The notes beneath the pieces were generated by a model that was not told the DNA's origin, ran no database searches, and saw nothing but the letters and a program-made list of their open reading frames with translations. This document shows positions 52,838 through 62,196 of a stretch of 64,000 bases of DNA, piece after piece. This DNA is from Gelidibacter salicanalis (GTDB lineage Bacteria; Bacteroidota; Bacteroidia; Flavobacteriales; Flavobacteriaceae). Every line of letters starts with the position of its first letter. Position 1 is the stretch's first letter. Position numbers and translations under genes: made by a program. The DNA lies in contig NZ_VORX01000008.1 in NCBI RefSeq assembly GCF_007997285.1, positions 62,001 through 126,000 on the forward strand, written 5' to 3'.

Positions 52838-52865
52838 AAAAAGTCCGCATGATGCCGACTTTTTT
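52838..52865. terminator. Hairpin terminator between the DUF2007 gene and the dipeptidase
   Basis: AAAAAGTC (52838-52845) pairs with GACTTTTT (starting 52857) around an inner GCATGATGC with one C-C mismatch. T-run follows; A-run on the left, so usable from both sides. Confidence 0.75.
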
Positions 52866-52885
52866 AGTTGTATATATCTCAATTT

Positions 52886-54202
52886 TTAGCTTTTTTGTAC
52901 ACTTTTAGCGTAAGCTTGCACTTCGTCTAAAACCCGTAGTAAATTACCACTCCATAGCATTCCGATTTCGTCTTCAGTGTAGCCACGTTTCACAAGTTCA
53001 AGCGTTACATTAAAGGTTTCTGAGGCGTCATTCCAGCCTACAATACCACCACCACCATCAAAATCACTGCTGATTCCTACGTGCTCGATCCCGATTTTCT
53101 TCACCATATAATCAATATGATTTACAAAATCAGCCACAGTGACACCTTCAGGAACATCTTTCATGCCCTTCATCTTGCTGGCCACAATCGGTCTTACTTT
53201 GTCCAATATCTCATAATATGCATCACGTTCCTCTGCGGAAAGGTCTTTCATATCACTCCATTCTAAATACGCCACATTCATTGAGTCCATAACCGTTAGA
53301 GCCACTTCCTTTTGAAACGCTGCATATTTTTCAGCTTTTTCAGTATTTAAATACGCCGCGAAAGCAACTGTTTGTACAACACCCCCATTTTCCTTAAGCC
53401 ATTCTAATTGCTCATCATCTAAATTTCTACTGTGATCGCATAAGGCTCTTGCCGAAGAATGTGAGGCAATGATCGGCGCTTCTGACAATTCAATCATAGC
53501 TTTCATCGCTTCTTTACTAGGGTGAGATACATCAATCATCATCCCCAACCGATTCATTTCTTTTATGACCTTTTTACCGAGATCACTCAGGCCATTGTGC
53601 AACCAAATAGAATCAGCTTCGCCTGTATTACTATCACTCAACTGGCTGTGACCGTTATGTGACAAAGACATATAACGTCCGCCTAAATTGTAAAATTTCT
53701 CCACGTTGGCAATGTCCTTTCCAACTGGGTAACCGTTCTCTATCCCAATCATGGCTACTTTTTTGCCAGATTTCACAATGCGTCTCACATCATCAGAGGT
53801 AACGGCCAGTTCTATTTCTGCAGGGGCAATCTCATCGACAAGTTTATGAATGGCGTCAAATTTACCCATGGCAGTTTTGTGCGCTTTTTTAAATCCTGCA
53901 TCCGTCAATTCCTCTTGCCCGGTGTAGACAATAAACCATGCCACATCTAAACCACCTTCAGTCATTTTAGGTAAAGTTACTTGTGAGGATAAATCTTGGG
54001 TATAATTAGTTTCGTCCGTAAAATTGGCAACATTAAAGTCGCAGTGCGTGTCTAAGGTAATAACGCGGTCATGAATAGCCTTTGCACGTTCTATAAGTGC
54101 AATGGAGTCTTGTTTTGCATCTGGTTGGGCCATTTTTTTGTTGTCGTCTTTACAGCTCATAAAAAGCGTTAGCAAACTTAAAGATAGAATCGTTTTTTTC
54201 AT
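52886..54202 (-). CDS. Membrane dipeptidase (M19) lipoprotein
   Basis: 438 residues. The N-terminus is a lipoprotein signal with Cys17 in LFMSC-K. Zinc ligands are His53 and Asp55 (THCDFN) with a bridging Glu in IENGYPVG and later His residues in DVSHPSK and ASHSSARA, as in renal dipeptidase. M19 enzymes cut L-L or L-D dipeptides in the periplasm or at the membrane. It may recycle cell-wall peptides with the amidase and NagZ fusion, which is inference. Confidence 0.93.
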   Translation of the reverse strand: MKKTILSLSLLTLFMSCKDDNKKMAQPDAKQDSIALIERAKAIHDRVITLDTHCDFNVANFTDETNYTQDLSSQVTLPKMTEGGLDVAWFIVYTGQEELTDAGFKKAHKTAMGKFDAIHKLVDEIAPAEIELAVTSDDVRRIVKSGKKVAMIGIENGYPVGKDIANVEKFYNLGGRYMSLSHNGHSQLSDSNTGEADSIWLHNGLSDLGKKVIKEMNRLGMMIDVSHPSKEAMKAMIELSEAPIIASHSSARALCDHSRNLDDEQLEWLKENGGVVQTVAFAAYLNTEKAEKYAAFQKEVALTVMDSMNVAYLEWSDMKDLSAEERDAYYEILDKVRPIVASKMKGMKDVPEGVTVADFVNHIDYMVKKIGIEHVGISSDFDGGGGIVGWNDASETFNVTLELVKRGYTEDEIGMLWSGNLLRVLDEVQAYAKSVQKS

Positions 54203-54278
54203 GGATTTGTATAATATATTTATAACTTGACAAGTTACAAAAATGAATTTATGATTCTATAAGTTGTATATTTATTTC

Positions 54279-54701
54279 ATGCAAATACGTTTTTTAGTAT
54301 TATTCTTAATAGTGATGGGCTGTGAAAAATCTACAAATGAAACGCCTCTAGAGATTTGGGATTCCATGACCGTTGATGCCAGCGCTTATAATTCTACCCC
54401 TGCCCAAACTAGCGGAAAACCACAATTTACCGCATTTGGAGACAGTTTAAAACCCGGTATGAAATATATTGCCGTATCGCGAGATTTGTTGCGAAAAGGC
54501 TTAAAACACAATACGCCCGTGCTTATTGAAGGCTTTGAAGGTGTGTATCTAGTAAAGGATAAAATGCATCGTAAATGGCGCAATCATATTGATATTTATA
54601 TGGGAAAAGATATTGACGCCGCAATAGAATGGGGGAGACGTACCGTATGTATTGATTACAAATTGTCAAAAGAAGTGATCCATAAAGCCACCAAAAGATA
54701 G
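54279..54701 (+). CDS. 3D-domain (double-psi beta-barrel) lipoprotein
   Basis: 140 residues from the ATG at 54279 (upstream ATG at 54264 adds MYIYF). A short lipoprotein signal has IVMGC, and the domain has TVDASAYNS, YIAVSRDLL, GVYLVKDKMHRKW and the IDIYMG and WGRR blocks of 3D/MltA-type proteins. 3D domains occur in lytic transglycosylases and Rpf-type proteins. This one is short and lacks a clear catalytic Asp pair, so activity is uncertain. Divergent from the dipeptidase; their pairing may reflect cell-wall function. Confidence 0.8.
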   Translation: MQIRFLVLFLIVMGCEKSTNETPLEIWDSMTVDASAYNSTPAQTSGKPQFTAFGDSLKPGMKYIAVSRDLLRKGLKHNTPVLIEGFEGVYLVKDKMHRKWRNHIDIYMGKDIDAAIEWGRRTVCIDYKLSKEVIHKATKR

Positions 54702-54882
54702 ATGAACCTCACCTCGTTAAAACTATAGAAAACTGTCATTTTGTTAGTTTTTAGAGGGTTAACTCTGTCAAATTGTCTTCGAATTTTTAAAAAATATCGC
54801 ATTAATTCCTAAATAGTGCTTTGGTATCCATTTTGAAATAGTGTTATCGAAATTAAAGTTTAACTTATAAATTTGATGAACC

Positions 54883-55377
54883 ATGAGTAGTTTAGCAACA
54901 ATTCAAAAAAATGGAAATGAGGTGTCTACACCAAGACACACAACTTCAAGAAACGCTACTTCATTGCCAAGACTTTCATCTTGGGTTGAAGATTTATTTG
55001 AAAGCGGCATGGGGACAGGTTTTTTGTCTAATTTTAATACCGGAATGACGCTACCAGCAGTAAACATTAAAGAAAATGCTGAGGAGTTCTTTTCAGAAAT
55101 TGCGGTTCCTGGAATGAAAAAATCAGATTTTAATATTGATGTAGACAATAAAATTCTTTCCGTATCTTCTGAAAGAAAGGAAGATAATACCACTGAAGGA
55201 GACAACTATACCCGCCGTGAGTTTGGCTATGCGTCCTTTAAAAGAACTTTTACATTACCAGACACTATTGAATCTGATCACATCAGTGCCAAATACGAAG
55301 AAGGTATTTTGACGGTACACTTACCTAAAAAGGAAGAAGCCAAGGAAAAACCGGCAAAACGGATCAGTGTTTCTTAA
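54883..55377 (+). CDS. Hsp20/alpha-crystallin small heat-shock protein
   Basis: 164 residues. The alpha-crystallin domain (about 60-150) has FFSEIAVPGMKKSDFNIDV, RREFGYASFKRTFTLP and the AKYEEGILTVHLPKK strand, and the C-terminal ISV tail is the IxI-type oligomer anchor. The Ser/Thr/Arg-rich N-terminal arm (1-40) is unordered. It holds unfolding proteins. Ends at a hairpin terminator. A TAAATTTG box lies only eight bases before the ATG, too close for a normal leader. Confidence 0.93.
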   Translation: MSSLATIQKNGNEVSTPRHTTSRNATSLPRLSSWVEDLFESGMGTGFLSNFNTGMTLPAVNIKENAEEFFSEIAVPGMKKSDFNIDVDNKILSVSSERKEDNTTEGDNYTRREFGYASFKRTFTLPDTIESDHISAKYEEGILTVHLPKKEEAKEKPAKRISVS

Positions 55378-55397
55378 AGTATGCACCTTAAAGTATT

Positions 55398-55428
55398 AAA
55401 AGGAGAGCCTTAAAAAGGTTCTCTTTTT
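55398..55428 (+). terminator. Hairpin terminator after the hsp20 gene
   Basis: A 13-base stem (AAAAGGAGAGCCT with AGGTTCTCTTTTT, two G-T pairs) and a T-run, 21 bases after the stop. Confidence 0.75.
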
Positions 55429-55551
55429 TATTGATCACAACGCCATTTGTCATCATATGTATAAGAAATGGAGAGTCTTAAAAGGCTGTTTTGATCTGTA
55501 TCAATTGTAAAATCTTTTCAACAAAGCGTCACTATAACTCTTATAAAGTCT

Positions 55552-55559
55552 TAATTTTG
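55552..55559 (+). promoter_or_regulatory. -7 promoter box for the first DEAD/DEAH helicase gene
   Basis: TAATTTTG, an exact TAnnTTTG, 28 bases before the ATG at 55588. Confidence 0.5.
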
Positions 55560-55587
55560 TGGAAATTTTCTCCGAAGTCCCTTTTTT

Positions 55588-57102
55588 ATGTTAGAAACCT
55601 CAGAACATTTTAACGACACCAAAACCAAAAAAAATCTCTACGATTATCAGCTTGCTGATCTCAATAAGATTTTTGAGGTATTGGAAACGTCTTCAGATAA
55701 CTATAATTTGTTGTACCAACTCCCAACGGGAGGAGGGAAGACGGTTATTTTCTCTGAGATTGTGAGACGCTACATAAAAAATCATAACAAAAAGGTAGTC
55801 ATTTTGACGCATCGTATTGAGTTGTGCAAACAAACTTCAAAAATGCTCACCAATTTTGATGTTCACAATAAAATTATCAATAGCAAAGTAAAAGAATTGC
55901 CAGACCAAGACCAGTATCAATGTTTTGTGGCGATGGTAGAAACTCTGAACAACCGTCTGAACGACAAAAAATTACGTTTAGAGGACATAGGCTTGGTGAT
56001 TATTGACGAGGCCCATTACAACTCTTTTAGAAAACTATTTAAATTTTTTGAAAACTGTTTTATTCTAGGCGTTACCGCAACGCCATTGAGTTCTAACATC
56101 AAATTACCGATGAAAGATAATTACCAAAAACTGATTGTTGGTGATGATATTTCAACCTTGATTAAAAATGGTTTTTTAGCAAAAGCAGAACTCTACAATT
56201 TTGACGTGGAACTGAATACGCTTAAAATTGGAATAAACGGCGATTATACCGTTAAATCTTCAGAAGCGCTCTATACCAATTCGCACATGTTGAGCAAGCT
56301 CATTTTTGCTTACGAAGAAATGTCTAAAGGGAAGAAAACGCTTATTTTTAATAATGGTATTCAAACCTCAAAGGAAGTCTGTTATTCCTTTAAACGGGCG
56401 GGATATGACGTACGTCATTTAGACAATACCTGTGGCAAACAAGAACGAAAGGATATTTTGAAATGGTTTAAAAATACACCCGATGGCATTTTAACCTCCG
56501 TCAGTATTTTAACCACTGGGTTTGATGAGCCTACCGTAGAATCAGTGATATTAAATAGGGCCACTCGTTCCTTGACTTTATATTTTCAAATGATTGGTCG
56601 TGGATCTCGCATCCTTGCCGACAAGAAAACTTTTACTGTTCTCGATTTAGGAAATAATGCCGTGCGTTTTGGACCTTGGGATCAATCTGTGGACTGGCAG
56701 CATATTTTTAAATATCCTGATCTGTATCTTGAAAACTTAAGAAACGACGAAGACATTGAGCGTGACTTTGTATACGTCATGCCAGATTCTATCCGAGAAC
56801 GGTTTAGCAATACAGAAGACATTGAATTTGACGTTAAGGAAGCTTATGAACAGGCGATTGCTGATGGTCAAAAATCGATTACTGCCATCGAAAAATCCAT
56901 TGAGCAACATTCTAAAATGATAATTGAGAATGTAGACAGCATTTTTGATGCCCGCGATATTATCAAATATCTACAAGATGATATTTCTTACCGTATCAAA
57001 CAATATTCTTATTGTATGATGAACAGTACTAAGAATTATAAGGATTGGCTTATGGAAGAGTATATCCGAAAGCTAAGACTCAGCTTCAACGGCAAGTTTT
57101 AA
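55588..57102 (+). CDS. DEAD/DEAH-box helicase (SSL2/COG1061 type)
   Basis: 504 residues. Walker A PTGGGKT at 46-52, DEAH at 140-143, SAT-type TAT at 163-165, and the arginine-finger motif QMIGRGSR at 334-341 complete the SF2 core. The C-terminal 150 residues (about 355-504) are charged and unassigned, without a nuclease motif that I can see. A near copy begins at 63115. Members of this class are found in restriction systems and in stand-alone use; no methylase or nuclease is adjacent here. Confidence 0.88.
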   Translation: MLETSEHFNDTKTKKNLYDYQLADLNKIFEVLETSSDNYNLLYQLPTGGGKTVIFSEIVRRYIKNHNKKVVILTHRIELCKQTSKMLTNFDVHNKIINSKVKELPDQDQYQCFVAMVETLNNRLNDKKLRLEDIGLVIIDEAHYNSFRKLFKFFENCFILGVTATPLSSNIKLPMKDNYQKLIVGDDISTLIKNGFLAKAELYNFDVELNTLKIGINGDYTVKSSEALYTNSHMLSKLIFAYEEMSKGKKTLIFNNGIQTSKEVCYSFKRAGYDVRHLDNTCGKQERKDILKWFKNTPDGILTSVSILTTGFDEPTVESVILNRATRSLTLYFQMIGRGSRILADKKTFTVLDLGNNAVRFGPWDQSVDWQHIFKYPDLYLENLRNDEDIERDFVYVMPDSIRERFSNTEDIEFDVKEAYEQAIADGQKSITAIEKSIEQHSKMIIENVDSIFDARDIIKYLQDDISYRIKQYSYCMMNSTKNYKDWLMEEYIRKLRLSFNGKF

Positions 57103-57192
57103 CATTTTCTTTAAATTTATAGTCAATATTAAGTATTAGTTTCGCTAATAGGTACACTTATTGATTAAGTATCTGAAACAGTTTTTAAACGT

Positions 57193-57855
57193 ATGGTAAC
57201 CTACAAATTTAAGCTTCTAGGCATTTTCTTTTTTCTAGCGATTTTTAATATGAACGCACAAGAATTTCCAATTAAGAGCATTCCCATACCTGCCGTCGAA
57301 AAAAAGGAAGAAAAGAAAACACCAGAGCCTACACCCATCAAAATAGATCCTATAAAAAAGGAAGAAACGGCACCAATTGATAATCCTATTAAAATAAAAA
57401 AACAGGAAAAGGAATTTTCAATGTTTGATGATTCAAATTTAAAAGATCCGGGTGAGATTTTCGACCAAAGATGGAATAGCAAAGCTGTAGAACAAGGCTT
57501 TAAAATGCCAAGCATGGAGGATCAGTTTTTGGGGAATTTCAGAATGACCGGAAAAAAAGCCAATATTAGATGTAGAGACCATGAATATCCTGATGGCGAT
57601 CGGGTGCGTGTGTTTGTAAATGGTACCGTATTTATTCCTAATCTCTTATTGACTGGTAGTTATAAAAGTTTTGATGTGCCGTTAGTAGAAGGCATCAATA
57701 AAATTGAATTTGTTGCGCTTAATCAAGGTGAATCCGGACCCAACACTGCCGAGTTTCAAGTTTATGATGACAACGGGGTGGAGGTATCCTCTAAAAAATG
57801 GAACCTCTTAACGGGCGTTACCGCCAGCATCATTTTAATTAAGGAAGGGGAGTAG
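57193..57855 (+). CDS. Secreted Lys/Pro-rich protein, unknown function
   Basis: 220 residues: a signal peptide (about 1-22, cut near NMNAQ), a low-complexity stretch to residue 75 rich in Lys, Pro, Glu and Ile with repeats of P-I-K, then a folded part. The end has beta-sandwich-like strands (RVRVFVNGTVFIPNLLLTG, INKIEFVALNQG). The pattern suits a periplasmic or cell-surface protein with a carbohydrate-binding-type fold, but I recognise no family. It lies between the helicase and a convergent small gene. Confidence 0.75.
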   Translation: MVTYKFKLLGIFFFLAIFNMNAQEFPIKSIPIPAVEKKEEKKTPEPTPIKIDPIKKEETAPIDNPIKIKKQEKEFSMFDDSNLKDPGEIFDQRWNSKAVEQGFKMPSMEDQFLGNFRMTGKKANIRCRDHEYPDGDRVRVFVNGTVFIPNLLLTGSYKSFDVPLVEGINKIEFVALNQGESGPNTAEFQVYDDNGVEVSSKKWNLLTGVTASIILIKEGE

Positions 57856-57857
57856 TT

Positions 57858-58121
57858 TTAAAACAGTGGAAAGAAAGGTGCTTTAGCAATGATATGAAAC
57901 CCTAAGGCTTTTGCTTTATCTTGTAACTCCGTCACGTGTACCACCTGATCTGTATGTACCGTAAAATCAAAAGGAGAATCATCTTCAAAAATAACCTTAG
58001 TCACCCCGTCAATTTCCATAATAGCGGCTTCTAAACGCGATTTCTCAGCGGGATCATCAGCATCAGATGTAAATTTTTTGCCGTAATTGCCTGGGATGAT
58101 ATTTTCAGTAATAAATGTCAT
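57858..58121 (-). CDS. Small HMA-like fold protein lacking the CxxC metal site
   Basis: 87 residues with a ferredoxin-like pattern: the segment KSRLEAAIMEIDGVTKVIFEDDSPFDFTVHTD resembles a heavy-metal-associated (HMA) domain, including the conserved GV.K between strands. The metal-binding CxxC is absent, so copper or zinc binding is unlikely. Convergent with the secreted protein gene; its stop is three bases from that stop. Function unknown. Confidence 0.7.
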   Translation of the reverse strand: MTFITENIIPGNYGKKFTSDADDPAEKSRLEAAIMEIDGVTKVIFEDDSPFDFTVHTDQVVHVTELQDKAKALGFHIIAKAPFFPLF

Positions 58122-58669
58122 TGTGATATAAATTGTTTTAGCTTGATTCTACCTATAAAATTAGATAAATAATTGCAATTCACCTAATGGAATCAGGCTT
58201 TATAGCTAGATTATATTTGCATTAAAAATGTTTCGTAATGCCTTATATTATAACTCTCTGATACTGTTTGATTCATGTAATTTAGACTGCTTACCCAATA
58301 GTTTTATAAGGCCAAAAAAACTCTTGCATTGTTTTGATCTTAGAGCATATGTGATCTTGAATTTTCTGATAACCCTAAACTTCGATTCTGTTCGTAGTAA
58401 AAAAAGAGAGGAACGCTAATATACACTTCTATAAACGTACAATTTGCGATTCATAGCATAAAGTTTAATGGAAGGACCGATGGCAAATTGAAATCAATAT
58501 CTTATATTTGTAAGGTATATAGATATTTAGAGACTTATTACTCTGAATAATTTATATGCATTGTAATTACTTGATTAATCCATAGACGTTTCAATTTCTC
58601 AAAATTGCTTATCTTAAGTATTGATTGGTATTTCAAAGTATAACCCTTAAAACATATTTAAAAAAAAGA
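58122..58669. other. 548-base gap with two -7 boxes and a long CSD leader
   Basis: The gap upstream of the cold-shock-domain gene is AT-rich. It contains TATATTTG at 58212-58219 and at 58503-58510, both exact TAnnTTTG. The second would give a leader of about 150 bases, a length known for cold-shock genes in E. coli. A 63-codon open frame at 58228-58419 follows the first box but has no coding character that I can see. Confidence 0.55.
58503..58510 (+). promoter_or_regulatory. -7 promoter box for the CSD-protein gene
   Basis: TATATTTG, an exact TAnnTTTG, 159 bases before the ATG at 58670. Another exact box is at 58212-58219. Confidence 0.4.
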
Positions 58670-59113
58670 ATGGCTAAGTCGCAACAGACCTTTAACAAAA
58701 TTGAAAAAGAAAAAGCACGTGCTAAGAAACGTGAAGATAAAAAAAAGAAAAAAGAAGCCCGTAAAGCGGAAGGTGGAACTGATGGTATCCAATTTGCTTA
58801 CGTTGATGCTTACGGCAATTTAACTGATACACCTCCAAATCCTGCAGACAAGATTAAAGTTGAAGCTGAGGATATTGTATTAGGTGTGCCTAAGAAAGAA
58901 GAAGGCGAAGAAGAAGATCCAATAAGACAAGGAAAAGTATCCTTCTACGATAGTTCTAAAGGCTTCGGATTTATCATTGATCTAGAAAATAATGAAAAGT
59001 ATTTCTGTCACGTAAGCGGACTCCTAGACGATATCGCAGAGAATGACAAAGTAACTTTTGAGTTAGAACGCGGAATGAAAGGCATGAATGCCGTTCGAGT
59101 TAAGCGCGTTTAA
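58670..59113 (+). CDS. Cold-shock-domain protein with Lys-rich N-terminal extension
   Basis: 147 residues from the ATG at 58670 (MAKSQQTFNK is the usual family opening). Residues 1-35 are Lys/Arg-rich, an acidic linker follows to residue 84, and the cold-shock domain is at about 87-147 with RNP1-like KGFGFI at 97-102 and RNP2-like YFCHV at 111-115. Such proteins bind single-stranded RNA or DNA and are common in Flavobacteria, where the basic tail probably adds affinity. It is convergent with the pseudouridine synthase gene. Confidence 0.93.
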   Translation: MAKSQQTFNKIEKEKARAKKREDKKKKKEARKAEGGTDGIQFAYVDAYGNLTDTPPNPADKIKVEAEDIVLGVPKKEEGEEEDPIRQGKVSFYDSSKGFGFIIDLENNEKYFCHVSGLLDDIAENDKVTFELERGMKGMNAVRVKRV

Positions 59114-59706
59114 TCTACCTTTAATTCATCCAATTTTATAACCTCACCTGGTGCCATTCTATTTAAATGAATGGTGCCTATACGTACACGTACCAATCTC
59201 AGTGTAGGAAAACCAACGGCAGATGTCATTTTACGCACTTGTCTAAATTTTCCTTCGTTTATCGTAATCGATAACCATGAGGTTGGCCCATGTCGTGCGT
59301 CCCTAATTTTTTTAGACCGTTCTGGTAATTCAGGCGGACTTTCCAAAGCAAATACCTTGCAAGGTTTCGTATCGTATTTAATTCCTTTGAAACCGATATT
59401 AACACTCGTTTGCAAAGCCGCTATAGCGGAGGGAGTGATGGCACCGTCTACCTGTACGTAATATTCCTTTTCTACTTGACTACTGTTGATTTGATTGCTT
59501 AAAAATCCGTCAGTTGTCAAAAGTAAAAGGCCTTCTGAATTTTTATCCAAACGCCCAACGGGCATCACGCCTTCCGGAAATTCATAAAGCTCACCCAAAA
59601 ATTTTTTATTGCGTTCGTGATTGGCATTACTCATAAATTGGCTTAAGTATCCAAAAGGCTTATGAAGCATATAGTACACATGCGTTTCTGCTTTAGATGT
59701 CTCCAT
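59110..59706 (-). CDS. rRNA pseudouridine synthase, RsuA/RluE family
   Basis: 198 residues without an S4 domain, like RluE. Asp54 in GRLDKNSEGLLLL is the catalytic residue, and LHKPFGYLSQF is motif I. The C-terminal part has REVRKM-type FRQVRKM. It modifies a uridine in 23S rRNA, the exact one unknown. It overlaps the topB stop by 14 bases, so topB and this gene are one operon; its stop overlaps that of the CSD gene by four bases. Confidence 0.9.
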   Translation of the reverse strand: METSKAETHVYYMLHKPFGYLSQFMSNANHERNKKFLGELYEFPEGVMPVGRLDKNSEGLLLLTTDGFLSNQINSSQVEKEYYVQVDGAITPSAIAALQTSVNIGFKGIKYDTKPCKVFALESPPELPERSKKIRDARHGPTSWLSITINEGKFRQVRKMTSAVGFPTLRLVRVRIGTIHLNRMAPGEVIKLDELKVD

Positions 59707-61993
59707 TTAAAATGCTATATACCAATTCTTTACTCATGGTTTTCCCTTTTGACTTTTGGCGAACCTCGTCAAAGGTAAATCTGAAATCACAACCTGATTT
59801 GTAGGCACTACACCCATAGGCAGTTTTGCCTTTTATCACCGTTCCAATTTTGCATTTAGGGCAAGTAAGCGTATCTGGGAGTACTTTTTTGGTCGATTTC
59901 TTTGGCTCCAAAACCAATTGAAACTGATCATCAAAACGAAGAAGGCCTTCCAATTCTCCAGCCTCCGTCTTAAATCCTTTTAAATTGACGGTAGAACCTT
60001 TTTGCAGTAATCTGATAAATTGTTTTTCTGAAATCTTTTTGTCCTTAAATTTAAAGGGTAATACAAAACGACATCCGTTTTTAAAGTCGCTACATCCAAA
60101 TGCCGATTTACCCTTAATTAAATAGCCTTGCTTGCATTTCGGACACTGCTCGGAAGTGATGCCTGCCTTCTTTTTCGTCTCCTTTTTAACAACAGTTTTT
60201 TCTACGGCTTTGGTGTGGGAAATGTTGGCACGATTGGTTTCGCTACGAACTTCATAGACCAAGGCATCCACCATTTTTTTCATGTTAGCAATAAACTGGG
60301 CCGCACTATAAGTGCCTTTCTCAATATCCTTTAATTGTTTTTCCCACATTCCGGTCAATTCCGCCGATTTTAAAAGTTCATTCTGAATGGTGTCAATCAG
60401 TTGGATCCCAATTTGTGTTGGCAACACCTGTTTTTTGTTTCGCTCAATATACTTGCGCTTAAAAAGCGTTTCGATAATATTTGCTCGCGTTGAGGGCCGG
60501 CCAATCCCGTTTTCCTTCATTAGTTCGCGCATCTCATCATCATCCACCTGTTTCCCTGCGGTTTCCATAGCCCGTAGGAGGGAAGCTTCTGTAAATTGAT
60601 TAGGTGGTTTGGTCTGTTTTTCTAAAAACGACGGCTCATGCGGGCCTTTCTCTCCTTTTAAAAAACCAGGCAGTAAATTTTCTTTGGCGCTGTTACTATT
60701 TGTACTGGAAGCACTTTCAAAAACGACACGCCAGCCTTTGCTCAAGATTTCTTTTCCTGTAGCTTTAAAATTAACGTCGGCCGCTTTTCCAATCACTGTG
60801 GTGTTGGATACCGTAGAGTCCTCATGAAAAACCGCTATAAATCGTCTGGTAATGATATCATACACTTGCTGCTGATTGTACTGCAACTGACTTTCCACAC
60901 CCGTAGGAATGATGGCGTGGTGATCTGTAACTTTTTTATCATTAAAAACCTTTGCTGATTTTTTAATCTTTTTATCTAAAAGAGGCGTTGTTAGTGGCGC
61001 ATATTTGGTCAAGTTCTTTAAAATTCCTGGAACTTTTGGATAAATATCATTCGGTAAAAAGGTGGTATCTACTCTAGGGTAGGTCACCACTTTCTGTTCG
61101 TATAACTTTTGAACGATTTTTAAAGTTTCGTCTGCTGAAAAACCAAACTTGGTATTGCAATACACCTGTAATCCGGTAAGATCAAAAAGTTTCGGTGCAT
61201 AATCCTTGCCCTTTTTCTTGGTAATGGAGACGATTTCAAACTCGTGTTCTTTTACTTTATTGGCAAGAAGTTCCCCATCTTCCATTTTCGTAAAACGACC
61301 TTCTTCATAACTGAACAAGGTATCTCGGTACATGGTTTGCAATTCCCAATAGGGCTGTGGTACAAAGTTTTCAATTTCCTTAAACCGGTTGACCACCATA
61401 GCCAATGTAGGCGTTTGCACACGACCAACGGAGAGAACTTGCTTGTAACCCCCGTGTTTTAGTGTGTACAATCGGGTAGCGTTCATCCCTAATAGCCAAT
61501 CGCCGATAGCGCGAGAAAATCCCGCATAAAAAAGATTATCATACTGCTCAGAGGGTTTCAGGTTTTCAAAACCTTCTTTAATGGCTTCAGAAGTTAACGA
61601 CGAAATCCACAAACGTTTCACCTTGCCCTTATAATTGGCTTGGTCCAATACCCAACGTTGAATCAATTCTCCTTCCTGCCCAGCATCTCCGCAGTTTATC
61701 ACGACCTCGGCACTGTCAAAGAGTTTTTTAACAATTTTAAATTGCTTCTGAATTCCAGCATTGCTCACCACCTTGGTTTTAAACTTTTCGGGCAGCATTG
61801 GTAAATTATTCAAATCCCAACTTTTCCAATGCGGCTTGTAATCATTCGGCTCCATTAAGGTACATAAATGCCCAAACGTATAGGTAACTGCATAGCCATT
61901 ACCCTCATAGTACCCATCATGTTTACTATTGGCGCCTAAAATAGCAGCAATTTCTCGGGCAACACTCGGTTTTTCGGCAATACAGACTTTCAA
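59693..61993 (-). CDS. topB: DNA topoisomerase III (type IA)
   Basis: 766 residues starting with a TTG at 61993; the opening KVCIAEKPSVAREIA is the family start, so TTG is genuine. Toprim domain (1-140) includes CGDAGQEGELIQRW, and the active-site tyrosine is Tyr305 in TYPRVDTTF. Two C-terminal four-Cys zinc-finger-like repeats are CPKCKQG...CSDFKNGC and CPKCKIG...CSAYKSGC. It relaxes negative supercoils and resolves single-strand links. Lies upstream of the pseudouridine synthase in the same operon. Confidence 0.93.
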   Translation of the reverse strand: MKVCIAEKPSVAREIAAILGANSKHDGYYEGNGYAVTYTFGHLCTLMEPNDYKPHWKSWDLNNLPMLPEKFKTKVVSNAGIQKQFKIVKKLFDSAEVVINCGDAGQEGELIQRWVLDQANYKGKVKRLWISSLTSEAIKEGFENLKPSEQYDNLFYAGFSRAIGDWLLGMNATRLYTLKHGGYKQVLSVGRVQTPTLAMVVNRFKEIENFVPQPYWELQTMYRDTLFSYEEGRFTKMEDGELLANKVKEHEFEIVSITKKKGKDYAPKLFDLTGLQVYCNTKFGFSADETLKIVQKLYEQKVVTYPRVDTTFLPNDIYPKVPGILKNLTKYAPLTTPLLDKKIKKSAKVFNDKKVTDHHAIIPTGVESQLQYNQQQVYDIITRRFIAVFHEDSTVSNTTVIGKAADVNFKATGKEILSKGWRVVFESASSTNSNSAKENLLPGFLKGEKGPHEPSFLEKQTKPPNQFTEASLLRAMETAGKQVDDDEMRELMKENGIGRPSTRANIIETLFKRKYIERNKKQVLPTQIGIQLIDTIQNELLKSAELTGMWEKQLKDIEKGTYSAAQFIANMKKMVDALVYEVRSETNRANISHTKAVEKTVVKKETKKKAGITSEQCPKCKQGYLIKGKSAFGCSDFKNGCRFVLPFKFKDKKISEKQFIRLLQKGSTVNLKGFKTEAGELEGLLRFDDQFQLVLEPKKSTKKVLPDTLTCPKCKIGTVIKGKTAYGCSAYKSGCDFRFTFDEVRQKSKGKTMSKELVYSILNGDI

Positions 61994-62073
61994 AATAAAA
62001 TTTGTTATTTAATTAAAGGTGCTTAAATTTCAAGGTTTTGAATCTATAATAAAGTAATTGGATTGAGTATTAA

Positions 62074-62103
62074 TATGGCGTTTAAGGCGCTATTCACGCC
62101 ATA
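62074..62103. repeat. Short hairpin downstream of the DUF1853 gene
   Basis: Eight-base arms TATGGCGT (62074-62081) and ACGCCATA (62096-62103). There is no T-run, so a terminator is not proven. It lies in the 203-base gap between the DUF1853 stop and the topB start. Confidence 0.4.
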
Positions 62104-62196
62104 AAATTTGCTGTGCAAAGTAAAACTTTTTGAGGACATCTGCCAAGAAATCTGATGAAACCCATAATCTATTTGGGAATGAATCGATTATAGTTA

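Noticed and set aside
54868-54875. A -7 box in front of the hsp20 gene
   Set aside because: TAAATTTG ends eight bases before the ATG, leaving almost no leader, so it may be chance in AT-rich sequence.
58228-58419. A 63-codon plus-strand frame near a -7 box
   Set aside because: Composition is like random AT-rich sequence, with no helix, motif or convincing start; the box more likely serves the cold-shock gene or nothing.
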